NCBI GenBank assembly: GCA_948567375.1
Contig: OX419760.1
Location: 23,808,001-23,872,000, forward strand
Origin: Lunularia cruciata
Lineage: Eukaryota; Streptophyta; Marchantiopsida; Lunulariales; Lunulariaceae
DNA: 64,000 nucleotides
Reading direction: 5' to 3'
In this document: piece after piece, positions 22,901-34,300 of the stretch
Numbering within the stretch: the first letter of the stretch is position 1
Layout of the letters: each line of letters begins with the position of its first letter
Translations under genes and position numbers: made by a program
Notes under the pieces: model-generated
Seen by the model: the letters and a program-made list of their open reading frames with translations, nothing else
Told to the model about the DNA's origin: nothing
The model's database searches: none

Positions 22901-25900
22901 CAACCTCTTGGCTTGTAATGTTTACGATCTAACAAGTTACGAAAATGTTAGAGGAAATGATCCGTCTCCTGAAATCTTGGAATCATGTGCAAACTTAATT
23001 GCATATAGTCCTGAGATCTTCCCCTTGGGTTCAGATAGATAAATCAGAAGTTCAAGGCAATTGTAAACAAGAGTCACGCATTCGTTTGTATGCAGGTCGT
23101 TCAACCAAGTAACCACTACATACCTTAAGGCTTTGGTTGTAACAAACCAAAAAGTGGAACTCGCTTAGAGCAAGTGAGCAGGGCTTGGATGTGTCGCCCG
23201 TGATACTTGCGTACTTCAACAACGCTTTTTGCTCCAAGTGAGCATCGTCGTTGCTGTCACCAATTTCCACCGGTCTCCCACGTCAGTATCAATCGGACAG
23301 CAACTCTAGCTTACCTCCACATTAAACAATTCATTATATTCATTGTTGTCAAAATATACGCAAGAATTCACAGAAGCTACTCCTTTGGGATTCCCTTCTA
23401 GCTACATAGTGAATTCCAAGACTGTCTCCACGGGTACTTGACAACGTGCAAGACTGGTGTAAACACTGGAGGTGATATTGCTGGTTAACAGTCTCAAACT
23501 TTGCATTACAACTTCTTAATACGGAGAACATAGGTTTAGTAGGCAGGATTTATGTTTGTAAGATTCGCTTGTGTAGTTGTATTTGCATAATTTCTAGGTT
23601 GGGCGTATTTGTTCCTATACTGCCACCCTCTCTTAGGTAAAGGGGAGCTTGTTTGATGTTTGTTTCAGTGTGTTAGATTAGTTAATCTCTAGTTTAGTGA
23701 TTTCTCTACTTTTAGGGCTTTGTTATATTCCTATAGAAACTCTGCTAAATATACTTAGGGTAAAGAGGTGCACAACCCTAATTAAGGTCCTGCAAAGCAA
23801 CCCTCTAGGGTTTACTTATGTGTTTATAAGAGTGGTTTCTGCTCTTGTTTTGTGAAGTTCTCATACAAGGGTCATTCCCAGGACCTTGTACCTTGTTTCT
23901 GGTGTGTTCTATGCTGCTTACCACTGAGGTACCTTTCATGCTACCGTGTACTATCTTTGAAGGCTCTGAGAGAGAGTGAGTTGAATATTGCTGAGTGCAA
24001 TCAGGAGTGTCTACTTTGGTGAGACTAGGAAAGTTAGGATGTCTGATAGGATGTGCTAGGATGTCTGATACATCACAAATCAGAATGACTGAGGATAGAC
24101 CATCTACTTCAAAGACTAGGAAGAAAGGTTCTCATCAGGTGATGGGCCCACAATCACCATTGGGGTTGATAGGAGAACTCAGAAAGCTAGAGAAACTGGG
24201 AAACACTAATTACAAAGCCTGGGCTTTGGATGTGAAATGTATCCTAGACAATTATGACTGTTTAGACTTGGCATTAGAAGCTCATGATATAGATGAGCTT
24301 GAGTCCAACAAGGAGGAGAGAATCAAGCATTCTACTACTAGGAGGTTTCTGCTAAGGGCTATGCAAGAGCCAGTCAGAGACCTCGTAGACACTTATGCTT
24401 GGAGTTGGGAGATCTGGCTCAAACTCAAGAATTTTTACTCTGTTGAGAGGCTGGAAAGTTCCAGTAGGATCTGGGATGGGATGTGGAACACTAAACTTGC
24501 AGATGGTGAAGACTTTACTTTGCACTTGTCAAAGTTACTGAAGGTCTTCAAGTGCGTCAAGGAGGATGGGTGTCCCCTTTCAGAGAAATATGAGATCAAC
24601 CATCTCTTGAAGACTCTCCTCCAAGCTACCAGCATATCAAAGTAGCTCTAAAAGTTCTACCTGTTGAAGTTGTCACATGGGATTATGTGATAAACAGATT
24701 GTTGGTGTTTAGCAGAGACAGCGAGGACCTAGAGATGAAGTTTAATGATCTGGGAGATTCTGCTCTGCTCAGTGCTTCTTCTCAGTCAAGGAGAGTGCCA
24801 GATAGAAGAGTGAGCAAACCAGAGCAATCCAGAGTGAGTAAATCTGGCAAAGGGGTTAGTAGTGTTGATAACAGGACCTGTTAATTTTTGTCATGAGAAA
24901 GGTCATGTTGCACCTATATGTCCCAAGAGAAGAGAATGGAGAGAAAGAGAGCTGAAGAAGACAGGCAAGGAACCTCAACCAGTAAAAGGTCAAAACTTTG
25001 CGAGTTCAACTTACAGCACAGAGGAGTGCAATGAGATAGAAAGCAATGAGGAGGGGTACTCAGCAGAAGAGCTAGATTGTGGAATGTTGGCAGAATCACA
25101 GTTGTCCACAAACGGTTCTGGATGGTTCTTGGATTCTGGAGCCACCTCTCATATCTGTTACCAGAAGGAGCTGTTCTCAACTCGTCAACCTCTGAAGATT
25201 CCCGAGAGTGTTCGTTGTGGACCTGGGATTCTGAATCCAGTGTTAGGAACTGGCAAAGTTCCTATTGCCTTCATGGGAAAATCTAACACAATTCTTGTAA
25301 GAGCTATTTGGAAGATGTGCTCTATGTTCCAGATTACACCAAGAACTTGATATCAGTACATCACCTCATGGAGCATGGAGTGGATGTTCTATTTGAAAGC
25401 AACAGAAATCAATGCACTTTGAAGAAAGGAGAGCTGGTCCTTGGATATGGCACTGCCAAAGGGAAGTTGTTCAAGTTGATGGAAGCTGATTGTTCTGATT
25501 TTGCATTGGTAGCAGAAACAGAAATGATATCCATCTGTGGCATTTGAGGTTAGGGCCCTTGTCAATGCAAAACCTATATGCTTTAGAGAAGATAGTGGAT
25601 GATGGGTTGAAACTGGATCCCAAAGGAAAACTTGAGTTCTGCATTGGGTGTGCAGAAGGTAAGGCACACAAGGCTCTTATCCCCAAGAAATCTTCATCTA
25701 GAGCTTCTGGTCTTCTAGATGTCATACATTCTGATGTATGGGGATACATGACTGAGAAGTCATTGAGTGGAGCAGCCTACTATATTTCCTTTGTGGATGA
25801 TTACAGCAGAAAGAACTTTATCTATCTCATGAAAAGCAAGGATGAACTGCTGCGAAAATTCCAGAAGTTTGTAGCCATGGCTGAGTGGCAGACTGGGAGG

Positions 25901-28900
25901 AAAGTCAAGAGATTGAGAACAGATGGAGGCAGAGAGTAAAGGAATGAGGAATTCCTCTCTTTTCTGTCAGAGAAAGGAATTCTTCTTGACTCTACTGCCA
26001 GAGACAGTCCTGCACAGAATGGAGTTGCAGAAAGGTTGAATAGGACACTGGTGGACAAAGCATTGGCCATGCTCCAACATGCCAAGCTGGAGAGAAAGTT
26101 TTGGGGTGCTGCAACTAGCACTGCAAATTATCTTAGAAATATCAGTGGTACCACAGCATTGCAACGAAGAACTCCTGAAGAATGCTGGAGTGGTAAGAAA
26201 CCTAACCTTTCAGCTTTGAAGGTTTTTGGATGTCCTACCTATGTTCATATTCCCAAGGAGCAAAGGAGGAAGTTCACAAAGAAAGCTGAGAGAATGCTCT
26301 TTGTAGGATATGAAGAGGGACTGAAAGGATATCTTCTGTACAATCCTAAGTCTGGACAGATCATCAGAAGTAGAGATGTACTCTTTGGTGAATTGAGGAC
26401 TTGGAGTGAGAACAGTGATGAGTTGCAGAAGCAAGCTGATCAGTTTGATCAGCCTGATCAATCTATCTTTCCAAGCTGCAGAGTCAGTTTTTCAGATCAA
26501 TCATCAGAAGAGCAATCTCTACCTGAAGCTGATGGTTCACCAAAGGAGAGTCTGAAGGTGTACCAAAGAAGGCCTATACAGATGGTGGTTTCTGATCCTG
26601 ATACTACAGAAGATGACTCCCAGAAGCAGACTGCAAATGCAGAATCTCTGAGTAAGATTCCAAAGATGTCAAGCGATGACATGAAACTTCTAGGCACAGA
26701 GCCAAGAAGATCACAGAGAGATAAACCTATTGACAGACTTGGCTTTCTATCAGAAGAGATGTTAGATGAATCTCACATATGTCATGAAGATTATGATCCA
26801 GAAACTCTACAGGAAGCTATGCTCAGACCAGATTTGAGTCAGTGGGAGTTGGCTATAGCAGAAGAGAAGAAGTCTCTTCAGACTAATGGTACATGGGTAC
26901 TAGCTGACTTACCACCAAGTAGGAAAGCAATTGGCTGTAAATGGGTTTTCAGGGTCAAACGTGGAGCTGAGAATGAGGTCCTGAAGTACAAAGCAAGACT
27001 TGTTGCAAAAGGCTTCAATCAGAAAGCATCAATAGATTATTCAGAAACTTTTGCACCAGTTGCCAGGTATGGATCTATTCACATGCTTCTAGCTCTTGCA
27101 GCAGAGAGAGATTGGGAAGTGGAGCAGTTAGATGTGAAAACAGCCTTTCTCAATGGAGATTTGAGAGAGACTATCTACATGGATGTTCCAGATGGATATA
27201 CTGAAGGCAAAGGAAAAGTATGTTTGGTTAAGAATGCTTTATATGGTCTTAAGCAAGCTCCTAGAGCCTGGTATGAGAAACTAGACTCATACTTGAGAGA
27301 GCAGGATTTCAAACGAGTAGATTCTGACATGAGTGTGTATACTAGAGATGATGTATATATAGCTGTATATGTAGATGATCTATTACTGATGGGGAACAGA
27401 GAATCTATCAAAGGAGTGATAGATTTCTTGTGCTCTGTTTTTGAGATGACTATCATTGGTCCTGTAAAACTCGTTTTGGGAATCAAAGTGAGCAGAGACA
27501 GAGAAGCAGGATGGATCCGGATCAGTCAACCACAGTATGTGAGATCCATACTAGCTAAGTATCAGATGACAGAGGCGAATCCTGTCTCTACACCTCTTGA
27601 TCTGCTGTGGAAGCACAGCAGAATCATAGATGGGGAGGTGAATCTCTGTGTCAAAGTGTTGTATCAGAGTGCTCTTGGTTCTCTGATGTTTATCATGGTC
27701 TGTACAAGACCAGACATATGCTATGCAGTGGGAGCACTAGCTAGATATACTAGCAACCCTGCACAAGTACATTGGAAAGGTATAAAGAGAGTATTCAGAT
27801 ACTTGAAGGGTACGCAAGATGCATTCTTGGAGTACAGAAAGCAAGGGAACATACTTGCTTCTAAACTTGAAGCATATACAGATGCTAGTTGGGGAGATGA
27901 CACAGATAACAGCAGATCAACTAGTGGATATGTAATCATGCTTAGTGGTGGAGCAATCAGCTGGCGTAGTAACATCTGTTGCACTGTTTACTACTGAGGC
28001 AGAAACCTCAAATGCTACTCAAGAAGTCATCTGGAACAGGAGGCTTCTTAAGGAGCTGGGTTTTGAGCAGGAAAGTCCTACTACATTGTACTGTGACAAT
28101 ACAGGAAGTATAGCACTCAGCAAAAATCCTGTACATCACCCAAGGACTAAGCACATTGAGATTAGAAGAAGATTTGTAGAGGAGAAAGAAAAGGAGAATG
28201 TTGTGAAGTTAGTTTACTGTCCTACACAGGAGATGACAGCAGATGTGTTTACAAAGGCACTACCTAAAGATAAACACATAAAATGTGTAATAGAAATGGG
28301 AATTGTCCTAAACTCTCATTAATTGGGAGTGTTAGATTCAGTTAATCTCTAGTTTGGTGACTTCTCTACTTTTAGGGCTTTATTATATTCCTCTAGAAGC
28401 TCTGCTAAATATACTTAGGGTAAAGAGGGGCGCAGCCCTAATTAGGGTCCTGCAAAGCAACCCTTTAGGGTTTACTTATGTGTTTATAAGAGGGGTTTCT
28501 GCTCTTGTTTTGTTAAGTTCTCAGACAAGGGTCATTCCCAGCACCTTGTACCTTGTTTTTGGTGTGTTCTATGCTGCTTACCACTGAGGTACCTTTCATG
28601 CTGCTGGAGTACTATCTTTGAAGGCTCTGAGAGAGAGTGAGTTGCGTATTGCTGAGTGCTAGGATGTCTGATACAATCAGAAGTCAGAATGACTGAGGAT
28701 AGACCATCTACTTCAAAGACTAGGAAGAAAGGTTCTCATCACAGTGCCACATCTCGAATTCGTAGTCTAGATACATTGCCCTCTGTAGCAGAAAGGCTGA
28801 ACTAGCGGGCTATGCAATCCAAGCAAGAAGACAGTAGCACGTAGATGCCTATGCAGGTTCTGAATAAATTCGTGCATAAGGCATGACCACTTCAAACATC

Positions 28901-30762
28901 AGCGATAAACCTCATTACTGCTTAATAAAAGCGCCATACGAAAATCAAAATACCTCTGCTGGGTAGTCAGATTGATATGGCCGTAATATATCCCAGGTCC
29001 TGCGAGCCAAGCAAATGTTTCCATTCGGCGCTGCTTGCCAAAAAAATGCAGTTCACTGTAAGAACGTCAAGCACCACAGCCATCTCAGATGATTATATAT
29101 TTGTAGATGCTGGTCTTGCCACAATGGCTCGTTACAGATGGCTATTTAGTAGTGAGTAGGGTTTAAGATAAACTTTCATCTAGAAGCACACTAGTTCCTT
29201 GCCTGTTGGGCACGTCTCCAGGAAGCTCCGTAAAGCGAACGACCTGGTTCTCGTATGCCTGGAAGGTTGTCTGCAACAGGGTGACAATAAAGAGCGATTT
29301 GGATTACTTCTTCATGTACAGCAGCAATCCTTGACATCTCAACTTCAACAAACTGTACATTTGAACCTCGTCTAATACATTGCCTATTCTCACAATTTCG
29401 GAATAATTAGTGTGATATTGAGAAATGGGAACAGAAGCCGTTCGAAAAACAGAGGACGAGAACTCACTAAGTATGGAACCGAGAACGTGCATATGAAGTG
29501 TAGCGTGATATCAGAAAAGAACCTCTGAAGCTGCAGGTGTCCTATACTCGGAAATTGGATCATTTTCTAATTTTACAGGGATCGCAGAATGGTCAGAGCT
29601 ATCTGACCATATTACCTCCAGTGAGCCTGTGCCTACGAACATATAAAGCCGAGAAGGGGTTGCTGCAAGCACCATGTACCGTGTTGAGGCACCTGTACCT
29701 ACGGTTTCCATCTGCAAAAAATAGCACCTCAAAGTTTCTCCATCAACTGAATTTGGAATTAAGACTTCTGAAATTCTTCAAGCTTTTCACCCAGACCCAA
29801 TTCCTAAATATTAGGAATCTTACTGATCCATGCGAGGTCTACATTTCAAGCACTGGGCATATGTTGGTAAATCCATCTCTCGTACCTGAACACCAACAAA
29901 TGGTTCAGGCATTTCGGCAAGCTCAAATAGCTTGTTCACATATTTTTCTTTCTTATCTTTTTCTTCCACCGACATTTCAAAGAGCTGCCCTGTTGTTGTT
30001 CCAAGTACGATATCTCGAGTTGAGGCTGCCACATGACATGCAGAATTAGTTATAGGAAACTAGTTACAATAAAGTTCTACTAGTGAATACAATCTGTGCA
30101 CACCTGGATGAACCCAAAACTCCTTTACCTCCAAAGCAAACCAAAGCACAGCAAAATAATAAAGGTCTCACCATCGCTGATAAGCTGCCTGTTCCAAGCA
30201 ACGGAGCTTACAACCAAGCCCTTCAATTTGCTCAGAGCTCGAGGCTTCTTCCATTTAGCATGAATGTAATAATTTTCAGACCCTGCGTTACTGCATACCG
30301 ACGCTATTGAATGTCTTCCACCGGGATCAATGAACACTTTGTGCACTGTATGATCGACACCTCTGCTTGCATTCAGGTCAAACTCTGCAATTCAAACATG
30401 CACATCGAATCATGAGAGACGTCTTTACAGAAAAACAACACACTAAGATTGTCATTAATTGGTCCAAAACCCTCAACAGGTTCACCTGGATGAAATTCAT
30501 TCAACCTGATCTAACGTGGAAGACCCTCGCTACCAAGATCCGTGTGACAGAGATCCAGACCTAGAGTATCACCACCACCAAAGTCATGTCGGACGATCCA
30601 TCCCCGATTTGTTCCCACTAAAATTACATTGTTGCCAGCTGACACAGACGTCACGAGGCCATGGCTCCTGGCTGCATGTCGCTCAAGCGTGTCGATGGAG
30701 AATATAGGACTGTCAACATTCCGTTGAATAAATGCTGGAGTTTCGTACGTCTGCACAGACAT
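16914..30762 (-). CDS. VPS18: VPS18, core subunit of the HOPS/CORVET tethering complexes
   Basis: Class C VPS protein that tethers endosomes and vacuoles before fusion. Exons (minus strand): 30762-30534, 30384-30172, 30025-29886, 29711-29523, 29270-29203, 29055-28954, 23274-23124, 22928-22791, 22581-22462, 22195-22139 and/or 22083-22027 (duplicate exon), 21834-21775, 21646-21539, 21231-21068, 20627-20549, 20128-20066, 19727-19600, 19377-19272, 19125-18937, 18533-18303, 18134-17979, 17843-17679, 17449-17309, 17078-16914. Phases join throughout, giving about 1053 residues with one copy of the duplicated exon, close to plant VPS18 length. The N-terminal third is the Pep3/Vps18 beta-propeller (GWIVRHDFG, ALSEFHFL). 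A helical clathrin-repeat-like middle follows (YDPKYALRLCL, DILPFFPDF). The C-terminus has a RING-like set: DCGVCGR, FPCEHSFHAQC, ECPFCGE. Introns after exons 5 and 16 appear to use GC donors. A Copia element lies antisense in intron 6. The start codon at 30762 precedes the conserved FSIDTLERHA stretch. Confidence 0.95.
21981..22204 (-). repeat. Tandem duplication of one VPS18 exon with its intron edges, period 112
   Basis: Two copies of about 112 bp each contain a 57-bp, phase-0 exon with its own acceptor (TGTAG) and donor (GTAAGC). In transcript order the first exon is 22195-22139, encoding AEAEFRAGNYDRAASFYAK, and the second is 22083-22027, differing by Tyr to Cys (SFCAK). Both keep intact splice sites and 57 is a multiple of three, so either one or both could be spliced in without a frameshift. 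Homologues need only one copy here. Confidence 0.93.
23671..24137 (+). repeat. 5' LTR of the Copia element
   Basis: 467 bp, TG...CA. It matches 28330-28741 along its length except for about 55 extra bases near 23998-24052 in this copy, plus scattered substitutions. The end was fixed by where similarity to the 3' LTR stops and by the flanking CAGTG duplication. Confidence 0.85.
24138..28320 (+). pseudogene. Copia gag-pol, nearly intact but interrupted
   Basis: Gag is readable to 24645, where a stop interrupts it, and continues at 24687. The zinc knuckle CHEKGHVAPICPK (about 24889) needs a one-base frame correction near 24885. Protease has FLDSGATSHIC (about 25127). Integrase has HSDVWG, RTDGGRE followed by a stop (25937-25939), then SPAQNGVAERLNRTL. 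The RT has KARLVAKGF, LDVKTAFLNGDL and YVDDLLL (about 27367-27390) in a 653-codon open frame (26036-27997). RNase H has YTDASWGDD, then a frame change near 27960 and the TKHIEIRRRFV and ADVFTKALP end (to 28320). The damage is light compared with other elements here, suggesting a fairly recent insertion. Confidence 0.93.
28330..28741 (+). repeat. 3' LTR of the Copia element
   Basis: 412 bp, TGTTAG...TCATCA. Similarity to the 5' LTR runs to its last base, after which the sequences diverge (5' internal sequence versus the CAGTG target duplication). Confidence 0.88.
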
Positions 30763-31330
30763 ACGATGGACAACGATCAGAAAACAGAGAATTCGGGGTA
30801 AAAGAATTCACAACTCTCAATAGCAACCACCAGCACTCAGATCTCAATAAACGGAAAGTAAGTAGAAGACCTCCGCATCTTCTCTGTCCGGCAAATTCAA
30901 GCTGGTGGCCGAGCGTCCTGGAATCACAGAGGCAGTGGACTCTGCCCACTCGTCCAGCATTTTGCTATACTATGCTCTCCCCTAAAATCCCATCATTCTT
31001 CGTTTGTTCTTCCGCGAGCAGCATCAGCAACAGCAAACAAATCTCCTGTCTTCAATTCATTTTCCTCCTGTCCTCACAACTGCAAATTAGTCCCGAACGA
31101 GATCAGATCTACTCACTCCTTCACCCCTCAGTACTAAATTTCTGCTCAATTCGTATGATCTGGCTGCTTCTCTGTGACTGACTCTGAGCTGTAAAGACAA
31201 AAGAAAAGCACAATCGATCAAACTGGTGCTCTGAGAAAGAGAAAGAGACACTCAGAGGGGGCCCAATGGGAAGGAACTCGTCCCGCCAAATGCCTGCCAA
31301 ACGTGTCCGAAGGTCAAGCCCTCTCATCTT
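30763..31330 (-). other. VPS18 5' flank (5' UTR and promoter region)
   Basis: Upstream of the VPS18 start codon on the minus strand. The open frames here (for example 30732-31181 on the plus strand) have no family resemblance. No TATA-type element was convincing. Confidence 0.4.
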
Positions 31331-34300
31331 CCCTTAATTTTCTTAAGTTTCTGCTACAGTGATAGCCTTTCTTTCATCAGAGTACAGATTTCATTATGTT
31401 TATGTTTATCTTTGGTTGAAGTAATCATCTCCAAATTCATATTTAAGTTCATTGAAATCTATGCCGACTTCTGCTTTCTGGAAGTGTTAAACCCTGTATT
31501 ATTGCATCGGGTAAGTTTAAGGATTGTTGAAAGGATATGGGTAGGGAACCATTGCAGTAAAGGGTAGTGAAGCAAGGAACACTTATGGAATTCTAAATTT
31601 GGAACATCTAAGAGAACTAACCATGGAACAAGGGACAATGGAATTGGATGGGAATGTACTGATATTTAGGAGGACAATGGCCGCTGTTATGTATACTTCT
31701 TCAAGCTGTATATCTCCTTAGAGAAGTCAGTAGGAACTTCACATTTTGTTCTCTAGAATTTAGAGCTTTAAAGGACATGAAAATAATGGTGCTTTTATGG
31801 GGTGAGAGATGAATGCGGCTGTTTCGATAATCAAGTTAGATGAGCTATTTTAACGTTTGTGTACTCCGATGAATGCCATTTGCTTTGAATTTCTTTTCTA
31901 CAAACTTTATCAGACTTCTTATTCCGTTGATTTAGTATGGACTACTTCGACAAACCCTCGACAGCATATACACTGCAGTATATTAGCTCTTGAGGTGTGG
32001 TAGAAGTCGGAATTTTATTGAATTCAACCCAAAGTGACTATACTATTTGAATGGTTTTTAAACTACACCTTTCGGCATATACAAGGTGCGAACTAGCATA
32101 GCATAGTAAACTTGTAATAAACTTGTAACATCTAAATATATAATCACCATATCACGTGTAATAACTAAAATGCATTGCAAAATAATGACAAATGTAAAAA
32201 TGTAGAAAGTTCAATTTAGTTTTTATTCTTAATTATTTCTTATTAGATGTTCTCTTGAAATTATGTTGAACTTCTCTCGAACACCCGCATCTAAATTTCC
32301 AATCATTGCAATATTATCTTGCAAAGTTGAAAAAAATTTGTATGGTGAAGAGCTATGAAGTTCATTTCATGTACTCCTACATAAATTTTAGAAATTGTGA
32401 AGAAGAAGAAGTATGAAATTATTTCACTTATGAATTAATGAGATAGATAATTATGAAAGAACAAAGGTAACTATAAGAAGCAACGCAAATACCAAGACAT
32501 CTGACTTTCTTGTCTCTTCAATACTTATGTATTTATATCTATACTTGTGTGTCCGATGCGTGGAAGCACATTATGTATAATCCATAAATAAGCAAAATGT
32601 TTGTTGTATTAATGAGAAATATCTTTGAGAAAATAGTTTAAAAATCTGTCTTATTTATTTCTTTATACTACTTTTTCTATTTTATGATCTATTACACGTT
32701 ATGGTTTTCCATAAGTCTCTAGTAGTATTTAAGTGATATTGAGTTAGTTATAACTAGGTAAGTTGAAAGTACCTCTAATTACATTAGTATGACTAAATAA
32801 GAAGAAAGATAGATATGTAAATGAATAGATTCTTAATTAATTTCAAATTATATTATAGTAGAGTAAGACTTACATATTGCAATTTTCATGGTCAAATTCA
32901 TGATTTTATATGTAAGAGATGTCCAAATCTTACTAGTTTAACAAAATTAAGTGACCTTTGATGATGGAGATAGGACAATGTAAGTAAACTTGAGGTGATC
33001 TTAGGTTATATTGTAATTTTAACTAAAATAAGGTCATATGTTCATAATCTTATGTTTGGGAGCTTTCAAAAGGACCTATGTGAAGAAAAAAACCCATAGT
33101 ATGCACATTGATCCAAGTTCTTTGTTTAAAGTAATATAGATAAACAATACTTAAATAAACATCCAATTTTCTTAAAAGATATCCAATTTTTAAATATTTT
33201 ATTTTATTATCTTTCCACTTTACTTTTATCACTTGGTTTTATGAGCAAGTTGCACAACTTTGTCTTGGTTAATGGCATAAACTATGATTTTAATCTCTTT
33301 TTTGTTGCAAAATTTATCTTAAACATTGAAGGAATATGGCATATCCAATTATCAAATCTAGATTAGGCACCTGGAGTGCGGTCTTGTATACATACTTTCT
33401 CAAGGTTTTGGATCAAAAAATTTATCCATGAGCATTTTGAAACAAATTCTTGAATGGCACTTGTTGATGCGACAACAAGTTACAATATTCTTCAATTATT
33501 TGATGACCTTCAAGTCTTGAACTTTAGTTGAGTGCAACTACTTGGCCACTTGTTTGCTTATGTGCCATTTGGTGATGAAATTTTTTCAATCTTAAGCAAG
33601 ATTTATATATTTTCATCTACAAAATAGTGCGGACACACGACATGCCCATCAAGTCTTCAAACACATGAGAACATTACAACAATGAGCTTTCATCCAAAAG
33701 GTATTGGTGTTGCTTGTTGAAATTTCTACCAAGGTATGCAAGGATACACAACAAGAAACATCATGATATAATCACAATAGAGTGTTAGTTGACAGTCTAG
33801 CTTGGTACCTTGACAATCTATTGGATGCTTGACTTGTCTAATTTGACCATCTCATTCCACTTCCATCCCATGTTCTAATCTTAAGCAAGAGTTAGATATT
33901 TTCATCTACAAAATGGTGTGGACACACTTCATGCCCATCAAGTCTTCAAACACACAAGTACATGACAATAATGAGCTTTCATCCAAAAGGTATTGGTGTG
34001 CTTGTTGAACTCTCTACCAATGCCTGCAAAGATACGCAACAAACATCACAATAGAGTGTTAGTTGATAATTTAGCTTGGTACCTTGACAATCTGGTGGGT
34101 GCTTAACTTGTCTGATTTATCCATGCCATGCTAATTGCATTTTCCCAAAAGCTCCTATTAGATTTGCAATTGAAACAACAATGAACTTCTTGATATAGCA
34201 TGAGTTGCCTCAACAAAACTATGTTTCTATTATGCGATCCATGCCCAAGCCATATTGTGGTAACCTTCTCCTTGTGATTGGCTATGTATTTTGCATGTAT

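Larger units (their letters stand above)
23671..28741 (+). mobile_element. Ty1/Copia LTR retrotransposon in VPS18 intron 6, antisense to the gene
   Basis: The element begins TGTTAG and ends TCATCA, with the 5-bp target duplication CAGTG at 23666-23670 and 28742-28746. Domain order is gag, protease, integrase, RT, RNase H, which defines Copia. The polypurine-like AATTGGGAG lies just before the 3' LTR. Without it intron 6 would be about 600 bp. It is nearly full length but has several frameshifts and stops. Confidence 0.95.

Noticed and set aside
28660-28741. Second, truncated Copia copy starting with a gag fragment after the 3' LTR
   Set aside because: At first the gag-like sequence seemed to lie outside the LTR. 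The CAGTG duplication at 28742 and the matching end at 24137 show that it is part of the LTR.
29537-30049. 170-codon plus-strand open frame
   Set aside because: It runs antisense over VPS18 exons 3 and 4, whose minus-strand translation and splice sites are convincing.
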